From Bradyrhizobium retamae (lineage in GTDB: Bacteria; Pseudomonadota; Alphaproteobacteria; Rhizobiales; Xanthobacteraceae), in contig NZ_LLYA01000001.1 in assembly GCF_001440415.1 (NCBI RefSeq), forward strand, positions 310,001 to 374,000: a stretch of DNA of 64,000 nucleotides. Direction: 5' to 3'. This document shows, one piece after another, positions 42,969-51,442 of this stretch (position 1 is the stretch's first letter; each line of letters starts with the position of its first letter). Made by a program: the position numbers and the translations under genes. The notes beneath the pieces were generated by a model. That model saw nothing but the letters and a program-made list of their open reading frames with translations. It did no database searches and was not told the origin of the DNA.

Positions 42969-43250
42969 GTGTCTCGCCGCGCCAACCTTTCGCGGATCTT
43001 GGTGCTTGTTGTCGCGCTGTTGCTTGCGGCGGTCTCAACGGGCGTTTTTGCGCGCGGATTTCCTTCCGCCGATCCCCGAAACGACAGGCATTGGATCGAA
43101 ATGTTCCATTCCCGCCAATCCGGCGCGGAACGGGACCGTCCCGGACAGACCTGGACCGGTGCGATCGATCTCCACCGTACCAACGTTGCATTGATCGGGA
43201 CGGTGGCGCCGTTATTGGTCGGGCGCCTTCGCAGAGTGGAGTGGATTTGA
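42969..43250 (+). CDS. Putative small exported protein coupled to the sensor kinase
   Basis: The frame from GTG 42969 (AAGGGG upstream; TTG 42960 is an alternative) encodes 93 residues with a clear signal or membrane segment, ILVLVVALLLAAVSTGVFA, then a charged, low-complexity tail. Its TGA overlaps the likely GTG or TTG start of the kinase gene, as expected for translational coupling. I recognise no family. It could be a small accessory of the sensor, or only a fortuitous frame in a long leader. Confidence 0.4.
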   Translation: MSRRANLSRILVLVVALLLAAVSTGVFARGFPSADPRNDRHWIEMFHSRQSGAERDRPGQTWTGAIDLHRTNVALIGTVAPLLVGRLRRVEWI

Positions 43251-45346
43251 CCGGCGCGCCGCAACAGCAGCGACCAGCGGAACGGCCGGCGAGCTTCGCC
43301 GCGCGCGGGCGCTTTCGCGTCGTCCAATGGCTCCGCGCGGTGCCGATCCGATGGCGCATTCTGTCGATCGCGGGATTGAACTCCGCCGTCGTCATGGTGC
43401 TCGCCATCCTGATCTGGAACGGCGCCAACGTGCTGGGCTCTGCATGGGACGATGTCCGGCAGGTGCGGGAGTCCGACAAGATCCTGGCGCACCTCGAAAG
43501 CGAAACCAGCCGGCTGCAGAACCTGATTCATCGATACATCAACCAGCCAAGCCCTGACCTGTTCGCCGAGATCCTGCTGCTGCGAGAGGCCCTACTGGGC
43601 ACGCTCACAACGCGCGCCTCGAACGACCCGATGCTATCAGGGTCGGTCGAGCGGCTCGAACAGGTCACCGACCGCTTCCTCAACGGTTTCGGCGAATTGC
43701 GCGCCGTGCAGGCCACCATCACCAAAACCTATGAGCAGCAGGTGCTGGGACCGGCCCGCGAAATGGCCGGGCTGTATTCGGTCATCGAAGGCGCCACCGG
43801 GCATCGCGACGCGCAGATCTGGCCCGCGCTCGGCAGATCGCGCGAGGCGTTTACGGCCATGCTGGTCGCCGCCAACGCCTATTACCTGTCGCCCGCCTCA
43901 GGCTCCGCCGAGGACGCCCGCAGGAATACCGAGACGATCGAGAAGACGATCCCCGTGATGACCGATCTGGCCGACAACGATCTGCAGCGCATGGCGCTGA
44001 CGCGACTGCAGGCGCGGACGGTGGCACTGCGCGAGGGCATGGCCAAACTGACCGAACAACTCGCGGTCCGGACCGAACTGTTGCGCAACACCATCGATGC
44101 CAGCCAAGCCGAGGCCATTGCGGTCATCGACGAACTATCGGACAAGATGCGCCAGCGCGAGCAAAAGGCGCAGGAGACTTTTGACAAGACGCTGTCAGGC
44201 ATCTCGCGCCGGGTGCTGTCGATCGCCGTGATGTTCCTCGGCATCATCCTTTCCGCCGGCGTGTTGATCGCGCTCTCGATCCGCCTGCCGCTGCAGCAGA
44301 TCCTGGCGGCGATGCATGCAATCACGTCGGGCAATTACGATCGCCGCGTACAGGGCACCACCGCGAGAGACGAGGTCGGCGCCATGGCGCGTGCGGTGGA
44401 CGTCTTCCGCGAGAACGCCATCGCCAAGCGCAAGACCGAGGACGAACTGCGCACCTCGAAGGAAAGAGCGGAGAGCGCATTGCTCGAGCTCAACACCGCG
44501 CAGCAGAACCTGATCGACGCCGAGCGGCTGGCGGCGTTGGGCGGGCTGGTCGCCGGCGTCGCCCATGAAGTGAACAACCCGATCGGCATCAGCCTCACGG
44601 TGGCGTCGAGCTTTGCGCGCCGGGCTGAAACCTTCGAATCCGAGTTGCGGACCGAGCCGCTCCGCCGCTCCAAGCTCGACGAATTCGTCAAGAGCTCGCG
44701 CGACGCAGCAGGGCAACTGGTGGCGAACCTGCATCGCGCCGGCGAGCTGATCCAGTCGTTCAAGCAAGTGGCGGTCGACCGCTCGCACGCCGAGCGCCGG
44801 CAATTCAACCTGAGCGAGGCCACCGACCAGATCGTCGCGAGCTTAAGGCCGGTGTTGAAGAAAGCGGCGATCACGCTGTCGGTCGAGGTGCCGGAGGGGC
44901 TGGTCATTGACGGTTATCCCGGCTCCTACGGCCAGATATTAACCAATCTTTTCCTCAATGCCGCCAATCATGCCTTTGCCGATGGCCGCTCCGGCGCGAT
45001 CACGATCTCGGCCCGGGCGCGCGGCAGCGACGATGTCGAGATTATCTTTGCCGATAACGGGGCCGGAATGACGCCGGACGTGCAACGGCAGGCGTTCGAC
45101 CCGTTCTTTACGACGCGCCGCAACGAGGGCGGTACCGGACTGGGCTTGCATATCGTCTATAATCTTGTCACTCAACAGCTCGGCGGCCGGATGATGCTGG
45201 AGTCAAGACTGGGACAAGGCACCACATTCCGCATTATCATGCCGAAAGTCGCCAAGGGCGGATCGACAGGCGGATCCACGAGTACAGACCAGACAGCAGC
45301 CGACGGAACTTCGCAATGGCCGAACAGGACGATGTCCTCCACCTGA
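43241..45346 (+). CDS. Sensor histidine kinase with large helical periplasmic domain
   Basis: The protein is about 701 residues from GTG 43241. TM1 (WRILSIAGLNSAVVMVLAILIW) is near residue 50 and TM2 (VLSIAVMFLGIILSAGVLIALS) near 335; between them are about 260 mainly helical residues, as in TorS-type sensors. HAMP follows (LQQILAAMHAITSGNYDRRVQG), then HisKA with His442 in GVAHEVNNPIG and an HATPase domain (DNGAGM; GGTGLGLHIV). It should pass phosphate to the REC-containing protein encoded next, with which it overlaps by 31 bases. The signal is unknown. Confidence 0.9.
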   Translation: MDLTGAPQQQRPAERPASFAARGRFRVVQWLRAVPIRWRILSIAGLNSAVVMVLAILIWNGANVLGSAWDDVRQVRESDKILAHLESETSRLQNLIHRYINQPSPDLFAEILLLREALLGTLTTRASNDPMLSGSVERLEQVTDRFLNGFGELRAVQATITKTYEQQVLGPAREMAGLYSVIEGATGHRDAQIWPALGRSREAFTAMLVAANAYYLSPASGSAEDARRNTETIEKTIPVMTDLADNDLQRMALTRLQARTVALREGMAKLTEQLAVRTELLRNTIDASQAEAIAVIDELSDKMRQREQKAQETFDKTLSGISRRVLSIAVMFLGIILSAGVLIALSIRLPLQQILAAMHAITSGNYDRRVQGTTARDEVGAMARAVDVFRENAIAKRKTEDELRTSKERAESALLELNTAQQNLIDAERLAALGGLVAGVAHEVNNPIGISLTVASSFARRAETFESELRTEPLRRSKLDEFVKSSRDAAGQLVANLHRAGELIQSFKQVAVDRSHAERRQFNLSEATDQIVASLRPVLKKAAITLSVEVPEGLVIDGYPGSYGQILTNLFLNAANHAFADGRSGAITISARARGSDDVEIIFADNGAGMTPDVQRQAFDPFFTTRRNEGGTGLGLHIVYNLVTQQLGGRMMLESRLGQGTTFRIIMPKVAKGGSTGGSTSTDQTAADGTSQWPNRTMSST

Positions 45347-47061
45347 TCGACGATACCGGAATGGCTCCGGAGGACTCGTCTGCGCGCAAGTGGAAAATCG
45401 CCGTCATCGACGACGATGCCGCCGTGCACGAGGGCACGCGCTTTGCGCTCAGCGACTACAGCCTCAATGGCGCGACCCTGGAGATCCTGTCGGCCTATTC
45501 CGCGGCCGAAGGCCGCATCTTGATGCGCGACAATCCGGACATCGCGGCCGTGCTGCTCGACGTCATCATGGAGACCGACGTCGCGGGCCTGGAGCTGGTC
45601 GAATACATCCGCAACGAGATCAAGAACGAAACCGTCCGCATCATCCTGCGCACCGGCCAGCCCGGACAGGCGCCCGAGCGCCGTGTCATCGTCCAGTACG
45701 ACATCAACGACTACAAGGCCAAGACCGAGCTGACGGCCGACAAGCTGTTCACCTCGCTGACCGCGGCGCTGCGCAGCTACCAGCAGCTCGAGCGCATGGT
45801 GCAGACAAGACGCGGGCTTGAAATCATCATCGACGCCGCCTCGACGCTGTACGATTTCAAGTCGATGCAGCGTCTGGCGGAGGGCGTGCTGACGCAGCTC
45901 GCCTCGCTGCTCAATGTCGACTGCGCCGGCATTCTGGTGCTGCGCGACGACGGCGCCCCGGGGAGCGAATTCTCGGTGCTGGCGGGCTCGGGCTGCTACA
46001 GCCGGTTCATCGGCACGACCAGCTCCAAGGCGCTAGATCCGGATTTGCGGCAAATGGTGGAGGCCGCCTTCCAGCGCCGCAAGAACGAATTCGCCGATCA
46101 CCGCAGCGTGCTTTATTTGCGCACCGGCAGCGGCCGCGAAGTGGTGGTGCTGTTGCAGGCCGAGCGCCAGCTTTCCGACACCGACCGCGCGCTGGTCGAG
46201 ATTTTCTCCAGCCGGCTGTCGATCGCGTTCGACAACGTCATCCTCTATCGCCAACTGCATGAGGCCAACACCCAGCTCGAGGACCGCGTCGCCCAGCGCA
46301 CCCGCGCGCTGATGCAGGCCAACCGCAGGCTCTCGGCGCAGTGGCTGCGGCTGCAGCGCGCCAACGGCTTCAAGAACGAAATTCTCGGCACCGTGGCGCA
46401 CGATTTGAAGAACCCGCTCGGCGTGATCCTCGGCCGCACCGAGATGTTGACCGAATTGATCGGCGCAGGCTCGCCGAAGGAGAACGTCACCGCGCAGGTC
46501 GAGCACATCAGGGATGCCACCAAACGCCTTACCTCGATGGTCGATCACCTGATTTCGGATGCGATGGCGGATGCCTTCGACATCACGATCCGCCGCGAAC
46601 CGGTCGATGTCGCCGCGCTCGTCACCGAGGTCGCCGATTCCAACCTGCCCTCGGCCGTGAACAAGCAGCAGGCCGTCACGGTATCAGCCCCGCCGAACAT
46701 CGTTACCATGTGCGACGCCGACCGGATCCGCGAGGCGATCGACAACCTCGTCAGCAACGCCATCAAATATTCGCCGATCGGCGGCAAGATCACGGTCACT
46801 GTGAGCCATGAAGGCAGCGACACGGTGATCCGCATCGCCGACCAGGGCGCCGGCCTTTCGCCGGAGGATCTCGGCCGGCTGTTCGGCCGCTTCCAGCGGC
46901 TCTCGGCCAAGCCGACCGCCGGCGAAAGCTCGACCGGCCTCGGTCTGTCGATCGTCAAACGTATTATCGACATGCATGGCGGCCATGTGACTGCGGAAAG
47001 TGCCGGACCCGGGCAGGGATCGACATTTACGGTTACATTGCCTGCGACAGAGACGACATGA
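45316..47061 (+). CDS. REC-DUF3369-histidine kinase hybrid
   Basis: The 581-residue protein has an N-terminal receiver with Asp82 (VLLDVIMETD), a middle DUF3369 sensor region (residues about 165-330, IIIDAASTLYDF and VLVLRDDGAPGSEF), and a C-terminal kinase with His362 in GTVAHDLKNPLG and an ATPase domain (DQGAGLSPEDL; STGLGLSIVKRI). There is no membrane segment, so it works in the cytoplasm. It overlaps the upstream kinase gene by 31 bases and the downstream regulator by four. A relay kinase 1 to REC to kinase 2 to regulator is the likely path. Confidence 0.9.
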   Translation: MAEQDDVLHLIDDTGMAPEDSSARKWKIAVIDDDAAVHEGTRFALSDYSLNGATLEILSAYSAAEGRILMRDNPDIAAVLLDVIMETDVAGLELVEYIRNEIKNETVRIILRTGQPGQAPERRVIVQYDINDYKAKTELTADKLFTSLTAALRSYQQLERMVQTRRGLEIIIDAASTLYDFKSMQRLAEGVLTQLASLLNVDCAGILVLRDDGAPGSEFSVLAGSGCYSRFIGTTSSKALDPDLRQMVEAAFQRRKNEFADHRSVLYLRTGSGREVVVLLQAERQLSDTDRALVEIFSSRLSIAFDNVILYRQLHEANTQLEDRVAQRTRALMQANRRLSAQWLRLQRANGFKNEILGTVAHDLKNPLGVILGRTEMLTELIGAGSPKENVTAQVEHIRDATKRLTSMVDHLISDAMADAFDITIRREPVDVAALVTEVADSNLPSAVNKQQAVTVSAPPNIVTMCDADRIREAIDNLVSNAIKYSPIGGKITVTVSHEGSDTVIRIADQGAGLSPEDLGRLFGRFQRLSAKPTAGESSTGLGLSIVKRIIDMHGGHVTAESAGPGQGSTFTVTLPATETT

Positions 47062-47795
47062 CCCAGAGCCCGCATATCTTCATCGTCGACGACGAGGCGC
47101 CGGCCCGCGAGATGGTCGGCGATTACCTCAAGATGCACGGCTTCGGCGTCACCTTGTGCGACGGGGGAAAGAGCCTGCGCAAGGAGATCGAGAACGCCGT
47201 ACCCGACCTCGTCGTGCTCGACCTCAACATGCCCGAGGAAGACGGGCTTTCGATCATTCGCGACCTCAAGAGCCGCATCAACGTCCCCGTCATCATGCTG
47301 ACGGCGACCGCCAGCCCGATCGACCGCGTCGTCGGCCTCGAACTCGGCGCCGACGACTACATCGCAAAGCCCTGCGAGCTGCGCGAGCTGATGGCGCGCA
47401 TCCGTTCCGTGCTTCGCCGCAGCACGCCGCCCAAGGCGGCGACGCCCGAGCCCGCGGCGGCCAAGGCGGAGAAGGAACAACTGGTGCGGTTCGGCACCAA
47501 ATGGCTCGACCTCGAGGCCCAGGCGCTACGCGACGACGAAGGCAACGAGCATCCGCTGACGGCCTCCGAATTCGGCCTCTTGAAAGTGTTCGCGGCGAAT
47601 CCGAAGCGGGTGTTGTCGCGCGAGCGGCTGTTGGAGTTGGCCAATGCGCGCGACGCCGAAGCCTTCGACCGCGCCGTCGACCTTCGCATCATGCGTATCC
47701 GCCGCAAGATCGAAATCGATCCCACCAAGCCCGCCGTGATCCGCACCATCCGAGGCGGCGGCTACCTGTTCTCGCCGACCGGCGAAAAGGGTTAG
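47058..47795 (+). CDS. OmpR-family response regulator
   Basis: This 245-residue regulator has a receiver with Asp55 (VVLDLNMPEEDG), the Thr/Lys of a typical fold (LTATAS; IAKPCELRELMARI), an Ala/Glu-rich linker at about 120-145, and a winged helix with the FGLLKVFAANPKRVLSRERLLEL and IRTIRGGGYLFSP motifs. Its ATG overlaps the hybrid kinase stop (ATGA). It is the output of the three-gene phosphorelay and the likely controller of the divergent UgpB-like gene. Targets are inference. Confidence 0.93.
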   Translation: MTQSPHIFIVDDEAPAREMVGDYLKMHGFGVTLCDGGKSLRKEIENAVPDLVVLDLNMPEEDGLSIIRDLKSRINVPVIMLTATASPIDRVVGLELGADDYIAKPCELRELMARIRSVLRRSTPPKAATPEPAAAKAEKEQLVRFGTKWLDLEAQALRDDEGNEHPLTASEFGLLKVFAANPKRVLSRERLLELANARDAEAFDRAVDLRIMRIRRKIEIDPTKPAVIRTIRGGGYLFSPTGEKG

Positions 47796-47812
47796 CTTTC
47801 TTTGTCGTCCCT

Positions 47813-47931
47813 GCGTTTCGCAGGGACCCATACGCCGCGGCGGTTATTTGACCCGCTGGGGTAGATATCCTTTCCAGACAATAACGCCTTGTGGTTATGG
47901 GTCCCTGCGTTCGCAGCGACGACCCCAAGAT
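47813..47931. repeat. Palindromic repeat, GTCGTCCCTGCG...CGCAGCGACGA family
   Basis: TCGTCCCTGCGTTTCGCAGGGACCCATA is mirrored by TATGGGTCCCTGCG at the right end, with an unpaired centre. The element occupies the first part of the 358-base gap 47796-48153; the rest (47932-48153) is AT-richer leader DNA with two GAAAC words and no gene that I can see, presumably the promoter of the ECF sigma gene. Confidence 0.75.
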
Positions 47932-48153
47932 TGTGCCTGCGCGGAACTATTCAGCATCTGAAATCTTCCAATTTTCCGCATATTGAAATTACTGGCATTT
48001 TGTCCCCGAATGTTTCATCGCGGGCCCTGCGACGAAACAATTCTCTCCCGCACGAAACCATTTTCCCTTCTTCGAGCAGACATCCCGAAACGGAGGCTCA
48101 TTAACAATTCTCCCAACGGAACGCCGCACCTCGTGGCGCAATGGGAGCCTGTC

Positions 48154-48765
48154 ATGTCGAACGTCATCGCCATCAACGCCGCAGCCAAGAAGTCGATTGC
48201 CGCCGCCCGCGCGACATCCGACGAAACGCTGCTGCAGAGTATTGCCAAGGGCGACCGCACGGCGATGCATGTGCTTTACTCCCGCCATAACGTCCGGGTT
48301 TACCGCTTCGTGCTGCGCATGGTGCGCGACACCACGATGGCCGAAGACCTCGTCAGCCAGGTGTTCCTCGATGTGTGGCGGACCGCTGCCCAGTTCGAGG
48401 GCCGCTCGCAGGTTTCGACCTGGCTGCTGTCGATCGCCCGCTTCAAGGCACTGACCGCGCTGCGCCAGCGCAAGCATGAGGACATCGAGCAGGAAGACGT
48501 GCTGGAGATCGCCGACGCGGCCGACACGCCGGAAGCCTCGCTTGACCGCAGCAACACCAGCGCCATCCTGCGGGCCTGCGTCGCCAAGCTGTCGCCGGCG
48601 CATCGCGAGATCATCAACTTGGTCTACTACCACGAGAAGTCGGTGGAAGAGGCCGGCGCGATCATCGGCATCCCCCAGAGCACGGTGAAGACACGCATGT
48701 TCTATGCCCGCAAACAATTGGCCGAGTTGCTTAAGGGCGCCGGCGTGGACAGCATCGCCGCCTAA
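48154..48765 (+). CDS. ECF-type RNA polymerase sigma factor
   Basis: The protein is 203 residues from ATG 48154 (GGGAG upstream). Region 2 is DRTAMHVLYSRHNVRVYRFVLRMVRDTTMAEDLVSQVFLDVWRTA with FEGRSQVSTWLLSIARFKAL; region 4 is LSPAHREIINLVYYHEKSVEEAGAIIGIPQSTVKTRMFYARKQL. No anti-sigma gene is adjacent; a small exported protein gene follows. A longer frame from 47983 covers non-protein-like leader and was not used. The regulon is unknown. GAAAC words flank the gene on both sides, which may point to autoregulation. Confidence 0.9.
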   Translation: MSNVIAINAAAKKSIAAARATSDETLLQSIAKGDRTAMHVLYSRHNVRVYRFVLRMVRDTTMAEDLVSQVFLDVWRTAAQFEGRSQVSTWLLSIARFKALTALRQRKHEDIEQEDVLEIADAADTPEASLDRSNTSAILRACVAKLSPAHREIINLVYYHEKSVEEAGAIIGIPQSTVKTRMFYARKQLAELLKGAGVDSIAA

Positions 48766-48943
48766 AGACAAGCGATTTCAAACGATTAGATTGGAGATAG
48801 GGACAGAAAAACGGGGCAGTTTCGACGGACAAAGATTACTTCCAACGAAACAAATGAAACATTTCACGACATCACCCGGAAAAACTCACCCCCTATACCG
48901 ATCACCACCGACTTAAACGCCAACGCCGAACAGGAGAGCGAAC

Positions 48944-49144
48944 ATGCTGAAGCCGTCCTTCCGCTTTTTCATCGTCCCGCTCGGCGCCGTCGCAACCCTG
49001 GCCACCCTGTCGGCCCAGAACGTTCAGCCTCGCGCTCAGCGCGACACCGGTTCGACGTTCGTACGCGAACAGGTGGTCGATTGCAGCACCAAGAGTCCCA
49101 AGGAGGTCTGTGTGATCTCCTACGACAGCGAGACCCCCCGCTGA
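48944..49144 (+). CDS. Small secreted protein downstream of the ECF sigma factor
   Basis: The 66-residue protein has a signal peptide (FFIVPLGAVATLATLSAQNV) and a short mature part with two cysteines (DCSTKSPKEVCVISYD) that could form a disulfide in the periplasm. AGGAGAG precedes the ATG. The 178-base gap after the sigma gene contains a GAAAC-rich stretch that may be its ECF-dependent promoter. A hairpin terminator follows at 49191. I do not recognise the family. Real-gene status is supported by the signal peptide, ribosome site and terminator. Confidence 0.68.
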   Translation: MLKPSFRFFIVPLGAVATLATLSAQNVQPRAQRDTGSTFVREQVVDCSTKSPKEVCVISYDSETPR

Positions 49145-49190
49145 ACTTCCCCTCACCTCCCAAGTTGTAGACCCCCCAAGCAATCTCCAA

Positions 49191-49232
49191 CGACCCGGCC
49201 GGGATGCCCCCCAGCCGGGTCGCTCTGTTTTT
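49191..49232 (+). terminator. Rho-independent terminator after the small secreted protein
   Basis: The stem CGACCCGGC / GCCGGGTCG has a 14-base loop and is followed by CTCTGTTTTT. This is one of the few classic intrinsic terminators in the window. Confidence 0.8.
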
Positions 49233-49289
49233 GGAAGGCGATCGACACAATCTTGCGGCGAGTTCACCGAACGAGAATAATCGGCCATC

Positions 49290-49790
49290 ATGAGCGTTGA
49301 ACAAGTCGAGCTGCCGGAAATTCAGATTGAGGATCGCTTGCCGACCTGGCTGCGGCTTTGCATCAGTGTAGGGGCAATCTTCTTTGTCGCCTGCCTAGCG
49401 TATGAATTTGCTGCCGAACCTGGCGCGAGGACATGGAGTAATGCCGGCAAATTGTTGGTTGCTATTTTCTTCTGCGGCGTGTTGATTTGGAACGTTCTTT
49501 TGAGCAGCAAGGTACGCTGGACCATCCGAAACAATGAAATACAAATTGACAAGGCCTGGATATACGACCGCCAGGAAGTCGAGTTCGTCAGAAGCGGGGA
49601 GATAGCCTTAATCAAGGTCGACAGTGAATCAGACGATTCCGGCATCTCCTATTATATCCGGCTAGAGCTCTACTCAGGCCGGGAAATCAAATCTCCGCCA
49701 ATCGCCAATGCCCAACGGGCACGTGCATTGAAGGCCGAAATAGCGAACCACTTGAACGTGCCTCACGAATACGTGACGCCGCGGACATGA
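49290..49790 (+). CDS. Membrane protein of unknown function, PH-like C-terminus
   Basis: This 166-residue protein has two membrane segments (LCISVGAIFFVACLAYEF and LLVAIFFCGVLIWNVLL) followed by a beta-rich stretch (VRWTIRNNEIQIDKAWIYDRQEVEF; YYIRLELYSGREIKSPP) that looks like a bacterial PH-type domain. Codon usage is more AT-rich than its neighbours, suggesting recent acquisition. It is followed by a tiny overlapping reading frame. No function can be assigned. Confidence 0.65.
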   Translation: MSVEQVELPEIQIEDRLPTWLRLCISVGAIFFVACLAYEFAAEPGARTWSNAGKLLVAIFFCGVLIWNVLLSSKVRWTIRNNEIQIDKAWIYDRQEVEFVRSGEIALIKVDSESDDSGISYYIRLELYSGREIKSPPIANAQRARALKAEIANHLNVPHEYVTPRT

Positions 49791-49900
49791 AGCTCGCCGC
49801 AGGTTGTGGGTCATGCACGATCGTATTCCAGCACGATGACGAGGGCCCATACGAACAGATCGAGCGGACGGTCGCCGGGCTCCTGAACGCGAATAGCTGA
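49787..49900 (+). CDS. Possible 37-residue protein overlapping the membrane protein gene
   Basis: ATG 49787 overlaps the preceding TGA (ATGA) and the frame runs 37 codons, MKLAAGCGSCTIVFQHDDEG then PYEQIERTVAGLLNANS. The acidic, helix-prone tail and CGSC motif look protein-like. The 4-base overlap supports coupled translation. I know no family for it; it might also be a remnant. Confidence 0.35.
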   Translation: MKLAAGCGSCTIVFQHDDEGPYEQIERTVAGLLNANS

Positions 49901-49969
49901 AATGCCGATCCGCGCAGCGCGCGCGGGTACTATCGTCGCACCCGGCGTGCTAGGCTCCGCGCCGGGTCC

Positions 49970-50018
49970 GGGCGCGATCTCCAAAAAACTGTCATCCAGT
50001 TTTCAAAGGATCGCGCCC
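49970..50018 (+). promoter_or_regulatory. Two-tier stem-loop in the cydA leader
   Basis: An outer 10-bp stem (GGGCGCGATC at 49970, GATCGCGCCC at 50009) surrounds an inner stem (AAAACTG / CAGTTTT). It ends 26 bases before the cydA start. It may be a leader RNA element, a regulator site or a terminator for upstream transcripts. Confidence 0.5.
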
Positions 50019-50044
50019 GACAAAACTAGCGACGGGTGGTGTCG

Positions 50045-51442
50045 ATGTTCGAAGGCTGGGATGCGGTCGTATTGGCCCGGGCGCAGTTCGCATTCACGAT
50101 GTCTTTCCACATCATATTTCCCGCCTTCTCGATCGGGCTCGCCAGCTATCTCGCCGTGCTCGAAGCGCTGTGGCTCGCGACCGGGCGCGAGGTCTACATC
50201 AACCTGTTCAATTATTGGCTGAAAATCTTCGCCGTCGCCTTCGCGATGGGCGTGGTGTCGGGCATCGTGATGTCCTACCAGTTCGGCACCAACTGGTCGG
50301 CCTTTTCCGACAAGACCGGACCGGTGATCGGCCCGCTGATGGCCTATGAGGTGCTCACCGCATTCTTCCTCGAAGCGGGTTTCCTCGGCGTGATGCTGTT
50401 CGGCCTGAACCGCGTCGGACCAAAACTGCATTTTCTGGCGACGCTGATGGTCGCGATCGGCACGCTGATTTCGGCGTTCTGGATTCTGTCGGCCAATTCC
50501 TGGATGCAGACGCCGGCCGGCCACACCGTCAATGAGGCCGGTCAGTTCATCGCCGCCGACTGGCTGAAAGTGATCTTCAATCCGTCGTTCCCATACCGTC
50601 TCGTGCACATGGTACTGGCGGCGTATCTGACCACGGCGCTGGTGGTCGGCGCGGTCGGTGCCTGGCACCTGTTGCGCGATCGGCACCTCGCCGGCCCGCG
50701 CGTGATGTTTTCGATGGCGATGTGGATGGCGACGCTGGTGGCGCCGATTCAGATCATCGCCGGGGATCAGCACGGGCTCAACACGCTGGAGCACCAGCCG
50801 GTGAAGATCATGGCGATGGAAGGCCACTTCAAGAGCCACAAGGACGGCGCGCCCCTGATCCTGTTCGGTCTGCCCAATCAGAGCGCCGGCAGGGTCGACT
50901 ACGCCGTCGAAGTGCCGAAGCTCGGTTCGCTGATTCTAAAGCACTCGACCGACGCGCCTATGGCCGGCCTCGACACGGTACCGCGCGAAAACTGGCCGCC
51001 GGTGGCGATCACGTTCTGGTCGTTCCGGATCATGGTCGGCATGGGATTGCTCATGCTGGCGCTTGGCTTGTTCAGCCTGTTGATGCGTATTCAGGGCAAG
51101 CTCTACGATTCCCGGCTGTTGCACAAGTTCGCGGTCGCAATGGCCCCTGCGGGCTTCATCGCCGTGCTCGCGGGCTGGATCACCACCGAAGTCGGCCGCC
51201 AGCCGTTCACGGTCTATGGATTGCTGCGCACGGTTGAATCCGCCTCGCCGCTGGCAGCGCCGGCCGTCGCCTCCTCGCTGATCGCCTTCATCATCGTTTA
51301 TTTCGTGGTGTTCGCCGCCGGCGTGATCTACCTGCTGCGCCTGACGGCAGCGCCGCCGCATCCGGGCGAAGAGGGACCGTCGCACGAGGCACCGATCCGC
51401 ACCGCCGGCATCACGCCGGCTGCCCAGGGGGTCGGCTCATGA
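50045..51442 (+). CDS. cydA: Cytochrome bd-type ubiquinol oxidase subunit I (CIO type)
   Basis: The protein has 465 residues from ATG 50045 (GTG 50036 also possible). It starts MFEGWDAVVLARAQFAFTMSFHIIFPAFSIG, with the axial heme histidine, and has GTNWSAFSDKTGPVIGPLMAYEVLTAFFLEAGFLG and GWITTEVGRQPFTVYGLLRT. The Q-loop is short, as in cyanide-insensitive oxidases (CioA). About nine membrane helices are present. It reduces oxygen to water with quinol electrons at high affinity. It overlaps cydB by four bases. Confidence 0.93.
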   Translation: MFEGWDAVVLARAQFAFTMSFHIIFPAFSIGLASYLAVLEALWLATGREVYINLFNYWLKIFAVAFAMGVVSGIVMSYQFGTNWSAFSDKTGPVIGPLMAYEVLTAFFLEAGFLGVMLFGLNRVGPKLHFLATLMVAIGTLISAFWILSANSWMQTPAGHTVNEAGQFIAADWLKVIFNPSFPYRLVHMVLAAYLTTALVVGAVGAWHLLRDRHLAGPRVMFSMAMWMATLVAPIQIIAGDQHGLNTLEHQPVKIMAMEGHFKSHKDGAPLILFGLPNQSAGRVDYAVEVPKLGSLILKHSTDAPMAGLDTVPRENWPPVAITFWSFRIMVGMGLLMLALGLFSLLMRIQGKLYDSRLLHKFAVAMAPAGFIAVLAGWITTEVGRQPFTVYGLLRTVESASPLAAPAVASSLIAFIIVYFVVFAAGVIYLLRLTAAPPHPGEEGPSHEAPIRTAGITPAAQGVGS

